Positions 28,796 to 37,323 of a DNA stretch of 64,000 nucleotides are shown here, one piece after another. Position numbers and translations under genes: made by a program. Source of the stretch: Pseudonocardiaceae bacterium. Its GTDB lineage: Bacteria; Actinomycetota; Actinomycetes; Mycobacteriales; Pseudonocardiaceae. The stretch's first letter is position 1. Every line of letters starts with the position of its first letter. Under the pieces are notes generated by a model that saw only the letters and a list, made by a program, of their open reading frames with translations, did not search any database and was not told where the DNA came from. The stretch lies in contig WHSZ01000017.1 in the NCBI GenBank assembly GCA_009379845.1, positions 1 to 64,000 of the forward strand. Reading direction: 5' to 3'.

Positions 28796-29728
28796 TCAGT
28801 CGATCTCGCGGCAAGTGCATGGCGATCGGACGCGAGTCGAGTTGGTCCGGTCTGTCAGCTTGTCCGCCTTGGCTTGGATGAGTTGGCGGACGAGCAGGGC
28901 GGATCGAGAAGGCTGGCTGTCCTGACGCTGGGTCAGGCACAGGGTGACCGGACGCGCGTCGCCCAAGGGGAGCCAGACAAGATCGGCGATGTCGGCGAAG
29001 GTGCCGAACCGGGCGAGGATGCCCAGCCCGGCACCCTGGCCGACCATCACCTTGACGGTGCGCGCCGACATGGCCTGGACGACGACATCGGGATTGGCCA
29101 CGTGCCGGTGCAACATCTCCCACATCACGGTGCCGGTTCGCATGGTGACGATGGGCCACGTCTCGAGGTCGCGCCAATGGACGTGGTCGCGCCCGGCAAG
29201 CGGGTGGTCCGTACGCGCGCAGACCCCGACTGGGGCCGAGACGAGCGGTATCCGGTGCAGGCCCGTGGCGGCCGGACTCGTCGGCATGGTGATCACTCCG
29301 AAGTCCAGTTCACCGTCGCGTACGGCCGCCTCGATATCGGCCGATGCCCCCTCGTGGACGGTGAACCGCAGACCGGGATGGTGCTCGCGGAGATGACCGA
29401 TTACCGGTGCGGTGATCGCCTCCGCGGTCACCGAGACGCCACCGATCTGAACCCGGCCCCGGTACGCACCGCTCGATTCCATAGCCGATTCGCGCACCGC
29501 CTGCTCGGCCGCGACCAGCCGACCCAGCGGCTCGACCAGTGCTTCACCGGCCGGTGTCGGCCGCACGCCATGCCGGCTGCGGGTAAGCAGGACGACGTCA
29601 AGCTCCTCCTCGAGCAGCGCGATCTGCTGGCCGACGGTGGGCTGGCTGGCCCCGCATCGGGCGGCTGCCGACCGCAACGAGCCGGTCTCGACCGCAGCCA
29701 GGAAGTACCTGGCTCTCTCCACTCGCAT
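28796..29728 (-). CDS. LysR-family transcriptional regulator
   Basis: This 310-residue protein has an N-terminal winged helix-turn-helix (ARYFLAAVETGSLRSAAARC, GASQPTVGQQIALLEEELDV) and a periplasmic-binding-like effector domain (RVQIGGVSVTAEAITAPVIG onward). It is divergent from the CoA-transferase and MatC genes across 113 bases containing matching inverted repeats, the standard LysR arrangement. The effector is probably a dicarboxylate or CoA-pathway intermediate, which is inference. Confidence 0.93.
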   Translation of the reverse strand: MRVERARYFLAAVETGSLRSAAARCGASQPTVGQQIALLEEELDVVLLTRSRHGVRPTPAGEALVEPLGRLVAAEQAVRESAMESSGAYRGRVQIGGVSVTAEAITAPVIGHLREHHPGLRFTVHEGASADIEAAVRDGELDFGVITMPTSPAATGLHRIPLVSAPVGVCARTDHPLAGRDHVHWRDLETWPIVTMRTGTVMWEMLHRHVANPDVVVQAMSARTVKVMVGQGAGLGILARFGTFADIADLVWLPLGDARPVTLCLTQRQDSQPSRSALLVRQLIQAKADKLTDRTNSTRVRSPCTCREID

Positions 29729-29749
29729 CGCCCCACCTTAAAGGCAAAA

Positions 29750-29833
29750 CCTTTCACCGGTGAGCTGGAATCCAGTCTTCCCAGCGGATTCGACCGCACG
29801 GCATCGTGACGACAGTCTGGCCCCGGTGAAAGG
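29750..29833. promoter_or_regulatory. Long-range inverted repeat in LysR/CoA-transferase intergenic region
   Basis: CCTTTCACCGG at 29750-29760 and CCGGTGAAAGG at 29823-29833 are exact reverse complements 62 bases apart. The left copy is part of a perfect local palindrome TCACCGGTGA (29754-29763). The right copy overlaps the ribosome-site region of the CoA-transferase gene. The layout suggests paired LysR sites allowing a DNA loop or autoregulation. Confidence 0.45.
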
Positions 29834-29841
29834 AAAACGTA

Positions 29842-31029
29842 GTGTCCGACGGCCCGCTCAGCGGAGTGCGCGTGCTCGATCTGTCGACAATCTTGGCCGG
29901 CCCACTGGCGTCCTCGCTGCTCGCCGAGTTCGGCGCCGACGTGATCAAGGTCGAGCATCCTGCCGGGGGTGATCCTGCGCGGTTCTACCCGCCGCTGACG
30001 GACGGGGTGTCGGCTGCCTGGTCGATGCTCGGCCGGGCCAAGCGCAGCGTCACGATCGACCTCCACCACCCCCGAGCGGCCGGGCTGGTCGGCCGGCTGG
30101 CCACGGGCGCGGACATCGTGGTGACCAACTTCCGCCCGGCGACGCTACGCCGTTTCGGTGTCGACTTCGATGACCTCCGGGCGTACCGGCCAGACCTCGT
30201 GATGGTTCATGTCAGCGCGTTCGGCCGCACCGGCCCCTACGCCGACCGCCCCGGCTTCGCCCGCGTGGCAGAGGCCTTCGCCGGCCTGACTTACCGCACG
30301 GGCGACCCCGAACAGCCACCGGTCTTCGCCGGCTACCCGGTAGCCGATGGGGTCACCGGCTTCTACGCCGCGTTCGCGGCTCTCCTCGCGTTGCGTCAGC
30401 GGGACCGCACCGGCGAGGCCCAGCTGGCTGACATCCCCCTCTACGAGCCGTTGCTGCGGATGATGGAGGACTTCGTCGTCGAGTACGGCGCCACAGGCGA
30501 AAACCGGGAGCGTCAAGGCAACCAGAACCCGCACATCAGCCCGAACGACTTGTACCGCACCCGGGACGGCCGCTGGCTGGCGGTACCCGCATCGACCGAG
30601 CAGATGTGGCGGCGGTTGGTCAAGGTCATGGACGCGCCGGACCTCGCCGTGCACGACTCCATGACCGCAAGGCTGGAACACCGCACGGAGATCGAGGCGC
30701 GCGTCGCCGCCTTCGTCGGCGCTCATGATCTGGACCCGCTGATGTCGATGCTGCACGCAGCCGGGGTGGCCGCCGGGCCGGTGAACTCGGCCGCGGACAT
30801 CTGCGCCGACCCGCATATCCGCGGTCGCGGCTCGGTAGTGGAAGTACCGGACGCCGGCAGCGGGCAGACCCGTCTCATGCAGGCTCCGGCGGGCCGCTTC
30901 TCCGGCTTCGACGGCACGATCGGCGACAGCGCCCCGGGCGTCGGTGAGCACACCACCGAAGTACTGCGAGACCTCATCGGGCTAGCCGAACCGGAGATCG
31001 ACGAGCTGCGCCACCAAGGAGTCGTCTGA
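29842..31029 (+). CDS. CaiB/BaiF (class III) CoA-transferase
   Basis: This 395-residue cytoplasmic enzyme moves CoA between carboxylic acids. The GTG start follows GTGAAAGGAAAACGTA. Family features are GVRVLDLSTILAGPLASSLL, GADVIKVEHPAGGDP, VSAFGRTGPYADRPG and the catalytic Asp169 in GYPVADGVTGFYA, the same numbering as in formyl-CoA transferase. C-terminal HIRGRGSVVEVPDAGSG is also typical. The neighbouring dicarboxylate carrier suggests activation of an imported di- or hydroxy-acid such as a malonate, itaconate or mesaconate type; this is inference. Confidence 0.94.
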   Translation: MSDGPLSGVRVLDLSTILAGPLASSLLAEFGADVIKVEHPAGGDPARFYPPLTDGVSAAWSMLGRAKRSVTIDLHHPRAAGLVGRLATGADIVVTNFRPATLRRFGVDFDDLRAYRPDLVMVHVSAFGRTGPYADRPGFARVAEAFAGLTYRTGDPEQPPVFAGYPVADGVTGFYAAFAALLALRQRDRTGEAQLADIPLYEPLLRMMEDFVVEYGATGENRERQGNQNPHISPNDLYRTRDGRWLAVPASTEQMWRRLVKVMDAPDLAVHDSMTARLEHRTEIEARVAAFVGAHDLDPLMSMLHAAGVAAGPVNSAADICADPHIRGRGSVVEVPDAGSGQTRLMQAPAGRFSGFDGTIGDSAPGVGEHTTEVLRDLIGLAEPEIDELRHQGVV

Positions 31030-31047
31030 CGAGAAAGGGCTGTGCTC

Positions 31048-32415
31048 ATGACTATGGCAGTCGTGTCGATCATCGTCCTGGTCGCACTCTTCGCCGCGAC
31101 CCTGATACCCGGATTCGACCTTGGGCTGGCCGCGCTAGCCGCGGCATTCTTCCTCGGTCTCGCCGCGGGTGTGCCGGCGGACGAGGTAACCGGGTTCTTC
31201 CCTGCCGACTTCTTCGTGCTCATCGTCGGCGTGACCGCCCTGTTCGGCGCGGCCTACCTCAACGGCACCCTCGACTGGCTGCTCGACCTGTTGCTACGGC
31301 TGGTCGGCGGCCGCCTGGTGCTCGTCGCGCTGGTCCCGTTCGTCGTCGGCGCGGCGCTAACCGCCCTCGGCACACTGCCCGCGGCCGCGACCGCGATCGT
31401 CGCCCCGATCGCCCTCGGCCTCGCCGCGCGATACCGGATCTCACCACTGGTGGCCGCCGTCCTCGGCATCACCGGAATCATCAGCGGGTTGCTCTCGCCG
31501 CTTGCCGTCTACGGCGTTACCGCCCGGGAACTGAGCACCAAGCTCGGCATTGGCCTGCCCGGTTCGGCATCGGTCGCCTTCCTGCTCGGTGGGTTGCTCA
31601 CCGGGCTGGTCGTCTCGGCCGCGTGCCTGTTCATCGGCACGCGGATTGGTGCCGTTCCACGTGGCCGGGTCAGCACCCCGGACGGCAATGCGGGACCGGA
31701 CGGCAGTGCGGGACCGGACGGCAATGCCGGACCAGACGGCGGCCTGCCGGCTTCACCGGTGGCGCCGGACATCTCCGGCGCCACCGGAAGTGCTCAGACA
31801 AAGACCGCACTCACCGCGGCACCGGTGGCAACGCCTAGAGCCCGCACCCTCACGGTCGTCTGCCTGCTCGCCGTGGTCGTCCTTTCGGTCGGCTTCGAGA
31901 TGAACGTCGGCTACCTCGGCCTGACCGCGGCTTTGATCCTGCAACTGACGCTCCGGCTCCAGCCAGGCGCGATCGTGTCACGGATCCCGTGGGGCGTCGT
32001 CCTGCTGATCGGCGGCCTGCTGACCTATGTCGGCCTGATGCAGCATCTGGGCGCATTCGAGCGAATCAGCGACCTGCTCCAGGTCCATGGATCGCCGGCA
32101 CTGAGCCTGCTGGTGCTGTGCTACCTCGCCGGTATCACTTCTTTCGCGGCCAGCTCTATCGCGGTCTTCGTGACCGTCATGCCACTGCTGCCACCGCTGG
32201 TAGCCGACGGTGTCTCCCCGGTCGGTGGCGTACTCGCGCTCGCCCTCGCCTCCGTACTGGTCGACATCAACCCGCTGGGCATCACCGGAGGTCTGATCCT
32301 CGGCGCCGCCGAACCGTCAGCGCGACCCCGCTTGTTCCGCCAGCTGCTCACCTACGGAATAGCCTCGATCGTCGTGGCGCCCTTCCTCACCTGGCTCGCC
32401 TTCGGCTGGTGGTAA
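31048..32415 (+). CDS. MatC-type dicarboxylate carrier
   Basis: This carrier has about 455 residues and about 12 membrane segments. The N-terminal half (PGFDLGLAALAAAFFLGLAA, FFPADFFVLIVGVTALFGAA, ALGTLPAAATAIVAPIALG) matches the MatC_N domain found in malonate and dicarboxylate carriers of the ion-transporter superfamily. The C-terminal half has ASSIAVFVTVMPLLPPLV and SVLVDINPLGITGGL. A hydrophilic loop at about residues 210-260 contains GPDG repeats. I choose ATG 31048 because AAAGGG lies 8 bases upstream; GTG 31042 is too close. It is 18 bases after the CoA-transferase gene, so one operon. Confidence 0.87.
   Translation: MTMAVVSIIVLVALFAATLIPGFDLGLAALAAAFFLGLAAGVPADEVTGFFPADFFVLIVGVTALFGAAYLNGTLDWLLDLLLRLVGGRLVLVALVPFVVGAALTALGTLPAAATAIVAPIALGLAARYRISPLVAAVLGITGIISGLLSPLAVYGVTARELSTKLGIGLPGSASVAFLLGGLLTGLVVSAACLFIGTRIGAVPRGRVSTPDGNAGPDGSAGPDGNAGPDGGLPASPVAPDISGATGSAQTKTALTAAPVATPRARTLTVVCLLAVVVLSVGFEMNVGYLGLTAALILQLTLRLQPGAIVSRIPWGVVLLIGGLLTYVGLMQHLGAFERISDLLQVHGSPALSLLVLCYLAGITSFAASSIAVFVTVMPLLPPLVADGVSPVGGVLALALASVLVDINPLGITGGLILGAAEPSARPRLFRQLLTYGIASIVVAPFLTWLAFGWW
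31684..31737 (+). repeat. Three 18-bp tandem repeats inside the carrier gene
   Basis: The unit GGCAATGCGGGACCGGAC occurs three times with one to two substitutions. It encodes (G-N/S-A-G-P-D) repeats in the central cytoplasmic loop of the MatC-like carrier. Copy number could vary between strains without breaking the frame. Confidence 0.85.
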
Positions 32416-32451
32416 GCGCACCGCCGGTAGGGTTGACGTGCGACCAGAACA

Positions 32452-32466
32452 GCGGGCTCAGCCCGC
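32452..32466. terminator. Hairpin at the junction of convergent genes
   Basis: GCGGGC-TCA-GCCCGC is a perfect 6-bp stem across the GntR stop codon (32458-32460), 37 bases after the MatC stop. It could help terminate either transcript. The stem is short and has no U-tract. Confidence 0.35.
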
Positions 32467-33171
32467 GTCGGCCCTCCACGCGGCGCGCTTCGAGGCCACG
32501 CTGTCCTCGGTAGCCGCGGTACGGAGTGCGTCGCCGAGAGCGGCGGCGGCGGCGTTGTGGATGTGCTGGCGCCACAGGGCACTCGCATTGTCGGCGTCGC
32601 GTTCCATGATCTTCGCGACGACTTGCTTGATTTCCTCGATGCTCTCGCGCGGCCTACCGTGGTGCGAGAGCGAGCGGGCGCGGAGTTGGGCGAGCCGGCC
32701 GTGCAGCAACAGTGCCTGGTTGTGCAGAACGTCGTTGCCGGCGCCCGAGTAGAGCACATCGTAGAACTCGTTCTTCATCTCGAGCATCTTGGAGACGTCG
32801 CCCGCTTCGTGCGCCGCTTCGACCTTTGCTGTCGCCTCGGTCAGCTTCGCCGAGTCCTCGTTGGTGGCGTGTTCGACGAACAGACGTACGGCGAAGCACT
32901 CCAGGGCCTCCCGTACCTCGTAGATGGCACGTGCTTCCTGGTCCGTAAGCCGCGCCACGGTCGGGCCTTTGTGCGGGGGGATAACCAGGAACCCTTCCGC
33001 TTCGAGTTGCCGGCACGCCTCGCGGATCGTGTTCCGCGAGACGTCGAGCTGCTCGCAAAGCTCTCGTTCTACCAGCCGCTGGCCAGGGGCGAGAGCGCCG
33101 CTGATGATCTCGGCCCTGATGGCTTCCACAGCCTGGGCACGCACTGGAGCGACGACTCGGGTGACCTTCAC
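32458..33171 (-). CDS. GntR-family regulator, FCD subfamily
   Basis: This 237-residue protein has an N-terminal winged helix (AIRAEIISGALAPGQRLVER, ELCEQLDVSRNTIREACRQL, EAEGFLVIPPHKGPTVARLT) and a C-terminal helical FCD effector domain with Asn/His metal-ligand positions (EMKNEFYDVLYSGAGNDVL, ALWRQHIHNAAAAAL). It is divergent from the aldehyde dehydrogenase gene, with a matching inverted repeat between them. FCD regulators typically respond to organic acids. It probably represses the aldehyde dehydrogenase and flavoprotein genes. Confidence 0.93.
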   Translation of the reverse strand: MKVTRVVAPVRAQAVEAIRAEIISGALAPGQRLVERELCEQLDVSRNTIREACRQLEAEGFLVIPPHKGPTVARLTDQEARAIYEVREALECFAVRLFVEHATNEDSAKLTEATAKVEAAHEAGDVSKMLEMKNEFYDVLYSGAGNDVLHNQALLLHGRLAQLRARSLSHHGRPRESIEEIKQVVAKIMERDADNASALWRQHIHNAAAAALGDALRTAATEDSVASKRAAWRADAG

Positions 33172-33199
33172 CGGACCAGCTTAGCAACCTAATGGCCTA

Positions 33200-33241
33200 T
33201 TGTCCCATTGTTGGTCACCCTATTGACCGATTGTGGGACAA
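33200..33241. promoter_or_regulatory. Nested inverted repeats, candidate GntR operator
   Basis: TTGTCCCA (33200-33207) and TGGGACAA (33234-33241) are exact reverse complements flanking an inner pair GGTCA (33213-33217) and TGACC (33224-33228). They sit midway in the 116-base gap between the divergent GntR and aldehyde dehydrogenase genes. The motif CCNATTGT also recurs as direct copies. The position is ideal for autorepression and control of the catabolic genes. Confidence 0.55.
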
Positions 33242-33287
33242 AGTTCTACAGTCCGATCCGACTGCTGGTCGGTACGGGAGGGCAGGT

Positions 33288-34811
33288 ATGTCGCAGACAC
33301 AGTCCAGGACCGCCGGTCGGGGAGGGGACGTGCGGCAGTACGGCCTGTTCATCGACAACGAGGTGGTCGAGCCGACCGCCGGCGAGTTCCTCGACGTCGT
33401 GAACCCGGCCAGTGGCCAGGTATGGGCGCGCGTGCCCAACGCTTCCGCCGAGGACGTGGGCCGTGCTGTCGAATCCGCGCGGCGGGCCTTCGAGAGCGGG
33501 TCATGGCCCGCGTCGCGCGCGGCGGACCGTGCGAAGCTGCTGATCCGGTTCGGGCAGCTGGTCGAGGAGCACGCCGAGGAGCTCGCCAAATTGCAGGTCG
33601 ACGAGAACGGCAAACTCGTCAGGGAGATGCTCGGCCAGACCAGGCTGCTTGCCGAGTACTTCAACTACTACGCGGGCCTGGCGCAGCTGCCGACCGGGAC
33701 GACGAACCCGCTGCACGTCAAGGACATGGTGAACTACACGGTGCGCGAGCCGCTGGGCGTGGTCGCCGCTATCACCCCGTGGAACTCCCCGTTGCTGCTG
33801 CTGGCTTGGAAGCTCGGCCCGGCGCTGGCCGCGGGCAACACGGTCGTCGCCAAGCCGTCCGAGGTCACCCCGGTCTCGGTGTTCAGGTTCGCCGAGCTCG
33901 CCGCCGAGGCGGGACTGCCCCCCGGCGTGTTCAACGTGGTGACCGGGCTGGGCAGCCCGACGGGCACGGAGCTGACCGGGCACCCCGGGGTGGACAAGAT
34001 CGCGTTCACCGGATCGACGGCCACCGGCCAGGCGATCGCGGCGCAGGCGGGCAAGACGTTGAAGCGTGTCTCCCTCGAGCTTGGCGGGAAGTCGCCCAAC
34101 ATCGTCTTCGCCGATGCCGACCTCGACAGCGCGGTCAACGGCCTGATCGCCGGGATCTTCGGCGCGAGTGGACAGACGTGCATGGCCGGGTCCCGGATCC
34201 TGGTGCACGAAACCCACTATGACAAGGTCGTCGATCGGCTGGCCGAGCGGGCGGAAGCGATCAAGGTCGGCGACCCCAGGGATCCCGCGAGCGAGATGGG
34301 CACCGTCGCGTGCCAGGCGCAGTTCGACAAGGTGCGGCACTACGTGGACGTCGCCACCGCCGACGGCGCCCGGCTGGTCGCCGGTGGCAAGCCCGCCGTG
34401 GTGGACGGCTTTCCACAAGGGCTGTTCATGCGGCCGACGGTGTTCGCCGATGTCGGCAACGACATGCGGATCGCGAGGGAGGAGGTGTTCGGGCCGATCG
34501 CGGCCGTCATCCCCTTCCGTGACGAGGACGAGGCGATCCGCATCGCCAACGACACCGAATTCGGCCTCGCCGCGGGGATCTGGACGGGTGACGTGCAGCG
34601 CGCGCACCGGGTGGCCGGCAGGCTGCGGGCGGGCACCGTCTGGATCAACAACTACCGCAAGACGTCCTACGCGACTCCCTTCGGCGGGTACAAGCAGAGC
34701 GGTCTCGGCCGCGAGAACGGCCCCGACGCGCTGCACGAGTACACCGAGGAGAAAAGCGTCTGGGTCGACACCGGCCAGGGTGTCAAGGACCCGTTCAACC
34801 CCCGGGCTTGA
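33288..34811 (+). CDS. NAD(P)-dependent aldehyde dehydrogenase
   Basis: This 507-residue enzyme oxidises an aldehyde to the acid. I take ATG 33288 with GGGAGGGCAGGT upstream; the open frame back to 33192 crosses the operator and is not coding. Key residues: Asn166 (ITPWNSPLLL), Glu265 (LELGGKSPN) and nucleophile Cys298 (GQTCMAGSR). A cofactor-site segment VVAKPSEVTPVSV is present. The closest general pattern is hydroxymuconic/betaine-type ALDHs. It is the first gene after the FCD GntR regulator and is followed by a flavoprotein gene 31 bases later. Confidence 0.94.
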   Translation: MSQTQSRTAGRGGDVRQYGLFIDNEVVEPTAGEFLDVVNPASGQVWARVPNASAEDVGRAVESARRAFESGSWPASRAADRAKLLIRFGQLVEEHAEELAKLQVDENGKLVREMLGQTRLLAEYFNYYAGLAQLPTGTTNPLHVKDMVNYTVREPLGVVAAITPWNSPLLLLAWKLGPALAAGNTVVAKPSEVTPVSVFRFAELAAEAGLPPGVFNVVTGLGSPTGTELTGHPGVDKIAFTGSTATGQAIAAQAGKTLKRVSLELGGKSPNIVFADADLDSAVNGLIAGIFGASGQTCMAGSRILVHETHYDKVVDRLAERAEAIKVGDPRDPASEMGTVACQAQFDKVRHYVDVATADGARLVAGGKPAVVDGFPQGLFMRPTVFADVGNDMRIAREEVFGPIAAVIPFRDEDEAIRIANDTEFGLAAGIWTGDVQRAHRVAGRLRAGTVWINNYRKTSYATPFGGYKQSGLGRENGPDALHEYTEEKSVWVDTGQGVKDPFNPRA

Positions 34812-34842
34812 TGCCCTTCGTCGTCTCCACATTGGGAGAGCA

Positions 34843-36294
34843 ATGTCCAGTTCGGCCAGTGCAGCATCGACATCCGGCGACCTCGTCGTCATCGGGTCCG
34901 GCATCGCCGGGCTTTCCGCGGCCGTCAGCGCGGCCGAGCAGCTCGCGGGTGAGCCGGACCGCTCGGTCATCGTCGTCGACAGGGCGGATTCCGCGCAGGC
35001 GGGCGGGAACAGCAGGTGGACCTCCGCATATCTCCGGCTCGAGGACATCTACGAAGTCGCCGACTCCTTCGTCGATGACGTGGTCGCCTTCTCGGGTGGC
35101 CGCACCCCGTCCTCCTACGTCGAGGCGCTGGTGGACCACCTGCCAGACACGATGGAGTGGATCCAGAGCCACGGGGCGAGGTTTCGCCGGTTCCCGACGT
35201 ACTTCATCAACAGCAACCGTCCCCGGCTGCAGCCGGTCGGCGGAGGGGAGGGGCTGCTGAACACGCTGCGGCCGGTGGCCGAGCGGCTCGGCGTGCGCTT
35301 CCGCTATCGCCGCACCGCGCAGCGGCTGGTGCACGACGACAGCGGGCAGCTAACCGGTGTCGTGGTCGCCGGCGACGGCGACGGCGACGAGGAGACGATC
35401 CCCGCGGCAGCCGTCGTCATCGCCTCCGGCGGGTTCGAAGGCGACCCGGACACGCTCGCCGCCGAGCTCGGCGGCAACGCCGACCAGCTGATCCCGATCG
35501 CGCCCGGTGTCACGTTCAACAAGGGCGAAGGCATCCGGATGGCCGTCGAGGCCGGTGCCCGGCGGGCCGGGCAGTGGGACGGTTTCCACGCCGAGCCGGT
35601 CGACCCGCGATCTTCCGATCCCGAGGCGCTCGTCATGGTGTTCCCCTACGGAGTACTGGTGAACCGCGACGGGGTGCGTTTCCTCGACGAGGGCAGGGGA
35701 ACCGTCGACGAGACGTACGAGTCCACGGCCAGGGCGGTGTGGTCACAGCCGGGTGGCGCCGCCTACTTCATCACCGACCAGCAGTTCGAGGCGGTGACGG
35801 ACCGCCAGCGCGGCATCTTGACCAGCGTGAAGCCGGTCATGGCCGGCACGGTGGCCGAGCTGGCCACCAGCCTCGGACTACCGGAGCAGCGCCTCGCCAG
35901 CACCATCGCCGAGTACAACGACGCCGTGCTCGACGGCCCGTTCGAATGGCGAAAGCCCGACGGCAAGCGCACTCACGGCATCGAGCCGCCGAAGAGTAAC
36001 TGGGCGCTGCGCGTGGAGAAGCCGCCACTGCTCGCCTACCCGGTGGCGTGCGCGATCGTCTTCACCTTCGGCGGGCTCGACACCGACCCGGGCGCACGAG
36101 TGCTCGGCGAGGATGGCCGCCCGGTCCCGCGCCTGTACGCCGCGGGTGAGTGCACGGGCATCTACCACGGCAAGTACCCGGGCGGCACGTCCGTGCTACG
36201 CGGGATGATCTTCGGCCGGATCGCGGGACGCGGCGCGGCGCGCGAGGTCATCTCCGCAACGCCGGAACGTTCGGCCGAGGTGACCGGAAGCTAA
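34843..36294 (+). CDS. Fumarate-reductase-like FAD flavoprotein (TcuA/KstD-type)
   Basis: This 483-residue flavoprotein has the dinucleotide motif VIGSGIAGLSAAVSA (16-30), ARFRRFPTYFINSNRPRLQP and IASGGFEGDPDTLAAEL. Its C-terminal signature includes FTFGGLDTDPGARVLGEDGR, LYAAGECTG and YPGGTSVLRGMIFGRIAGR. This is the flavoprotein family of fumarate reductase, tricarballylate dehydrogenase TcuA and 3-ketosteroid dehydrogenase. It likely introduces or reduces a C=C bond next to a carboxylate or ketone. It has no FMN_bind domain and no signal peptide. ATG 34843 has GGGAGAGCA in front. A flavin-handling gene (ApbE) follows. Confidence 0.85.
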   Translation: MSSSASAASTSGDLVVIGSGIAGLSAAVSAAEQLAGEPDRSVIVVDRADSAQAGGNSRWTSAYLRLEDIYEVADSFVDDVVAFSGGRTPSSYVEALVDHLPDTMEWIQSHGARFRRFPTYFINSNRPRLQPVGGGEGLLNTLRPVAERLGVRFRYRRTAQRLVHDDSGQLTGVVVAGDGDGDEETIPAAAVVIASGGFEGDPDTLAAELGGNADQLIPIAPGVTFNKGEGIRMAVEAGARRAGQWDGFHAEPVDPRSSDPEALVMVFPYGVLVNRDGVRFLDEGRGTVDETYESTARAVWSQPGGAAYFITDQQFEAVTDRQRGILTSVKPVMAGTVAELATSLGLPEQRLASTIAEYNDAVLDGPFEWRKPDGKRTHGIEPPKSNWALRVEKPPLLAYPVACAIVFTFGGLDTDPGARVLGEDGRPVPRLYAAGECTGIYHGKYPGGTSVLRGMIFGRIAGRGAAREVISATPERSAEVTGS

Positions 36295-36340
36295 CGGGCG
36301 GCGACCGCCGGTGAACTCGCCGACGATGGCCGACCCATGT

Positions 36341-36355
36341 CTTGCTAAACAGTAT
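36341..36355. promoter_or_regulatory. AT-rich upstream element, copy 1
   Basis: CTTGCTAAACAGTAT lies 18 bases before the ApbE-like start, in an AT-rich pocket within GC-rich DNA. Nearly the same string (CTTGCCTAAAAACAGTAT) precedes the hydrolase gene at 43192. This makes a shared regulator site likely, perhaps for the GntR at the end of the cluster. Confidence 0.4.
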
Positions 36356-36372
36356 CATGAATGGGATGTTAA

Positions 36373-37323
36373 ATGTGCAATGGAGCACATCGGGATGAGG
36401 AGCTGGTGCCGGTGGGCGCGCACGCTCTGCCCCGGCAGGGGAGCCACCCGGCGAACGCGCGGGAACGTCCGCTCGGCTCCGCATCCGGTGCTGGTGTCTC
36501 CAGGCACACCTGCACCGTCTTCACCTGCGAGGTCGTCCTGGCCTGCCACGGGGACCCGGCCATTCCGTTCGCCAGGATCGAGAGCCACCTGCGCGAGCTG
36601 GACGGCCGGTTCTCGCGGTTCCGCGCCGACAGCGAGGTCTCCGCGCTGAACGCGGGCGCGGGCACGTGGTGCGACATCTCGCCCGAACTGCACCGGTTGC
36701 TGGAGCACGCGCTCAACGTCGCCGTCGCCAGTGCCGGCCTGATCAACATCGCGATGCTGCCGTGGCTGCTCGCTGCCGGCTATGTGAGCTCGGACGGGCA
36801 GCCGGCCCCTGGCGAGCAGCCAACCGATCCGGGCGGCCCGGTCGAGCCGCTGACCTCCGTGCTCGAGCTGCGTCGCGGCCAGGCGCGCCTGCTACCTGGC
36901 CACGCCGTCGACGTCGGCGGGTTGGCGAAGGGCCTCTGGGCGGACGACGTCGTCTCGTGGCTCGGTCCCAACTCGGCGGCCGGTCTCGGTGGCGACGTGT
37001 CCTGCCGCGGCCCCGGTCCCGCCGGCGAGGGCTGGCCGGTCGCGCTTCCCGCTGGTGGCGTCGTCGCCGTCACCGATGGGGCCGTCGCCACCAGCGGAAC
37101 CGCGAAACGCCGCTGGGGCGATGGAATGCACCACCTCATCGACCCGCGAACCGGCCGACCGTCCCAATCGGACATCACGGAGGCCACCGTGATCGCCACA
37201 TCGGGCGCGGGGGCCGACTGGCTAAGTAGCGCGCTCGTGATCGGCGGCACCGCGGCCGCCGGCAGGCTCGCCGCGCGCACCGAAGTTCGTGGCTGGCGAC
37301 TGAGCATGACAAAGGAGTCCTGA
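36373..37323 (+). CDS. ApbE-family FAD:protein FMN transferase
   Basis: This 316-residue protein has the ApbE pattern: ESHLRELDGRFSRFRADSEVSAL near residue 70-90, the metal and flavin loop VDVGGLAKGLWADDV (Asp180), GLGGDVSCRG and a C-terminal SGTAKRRWGDGMHHLIDPRTGRPSQ. The family attaches FMN covalently to Thr or Ser of partner proteins, or hydrolyses FAD. Its first 45 residues are not conserved, and the true start may be later. No lipobox is seen, unlike exported ApbE. The stop overlaps the flavin reductase start (TGATG). The target protein is unknown. Confidence 0.8.
   Translation: MCNGAHRDEELVPVGAHALPRQGSHPANARERPLGSASGAGVSRHTCTVFTCEVVLACHGDPAIPFARIESHLRELDGRFSRFRADSEVSALNAGAGTWCDISPELHRLLEHALNVAVASAGLINIAMLPWLLAAGYVSSDGQPAPGEQPTDPGGPVEPLTSVLELRRGQARLLPGHAVDVGGLAKGLWADDVVSWLGPNSAAGLGGDVSCRGPGPAGEGWPVALPAGGVVAVTDGAVATSGTAKRRWGDGMHHLIDPRTGRPSQSDITEATVIATSGAGADWLSSALVIGGTAAAGRLAARTEVRGWRLSMTKES

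Noticed and set aside
31684..31737. Tandem repeats as a CRISPR-like array
   Set aside because: The units are contiguous without spacers and encode an in-frame loop of the carrier.
33192..33287. N-terminal extension of the aldehyde dehydrogenase
   Set aside because: It covers the divergent operator and has no ribosome site; ATG 33288 is well supported.
34168..34842. N-terminal extension of the TcuA-like flavoprotein frame
   Set aside because: It lies inside the aldehyde dehydrogenase gene in another frame. The FAD motif and a good ribosome site support ATG 34843.
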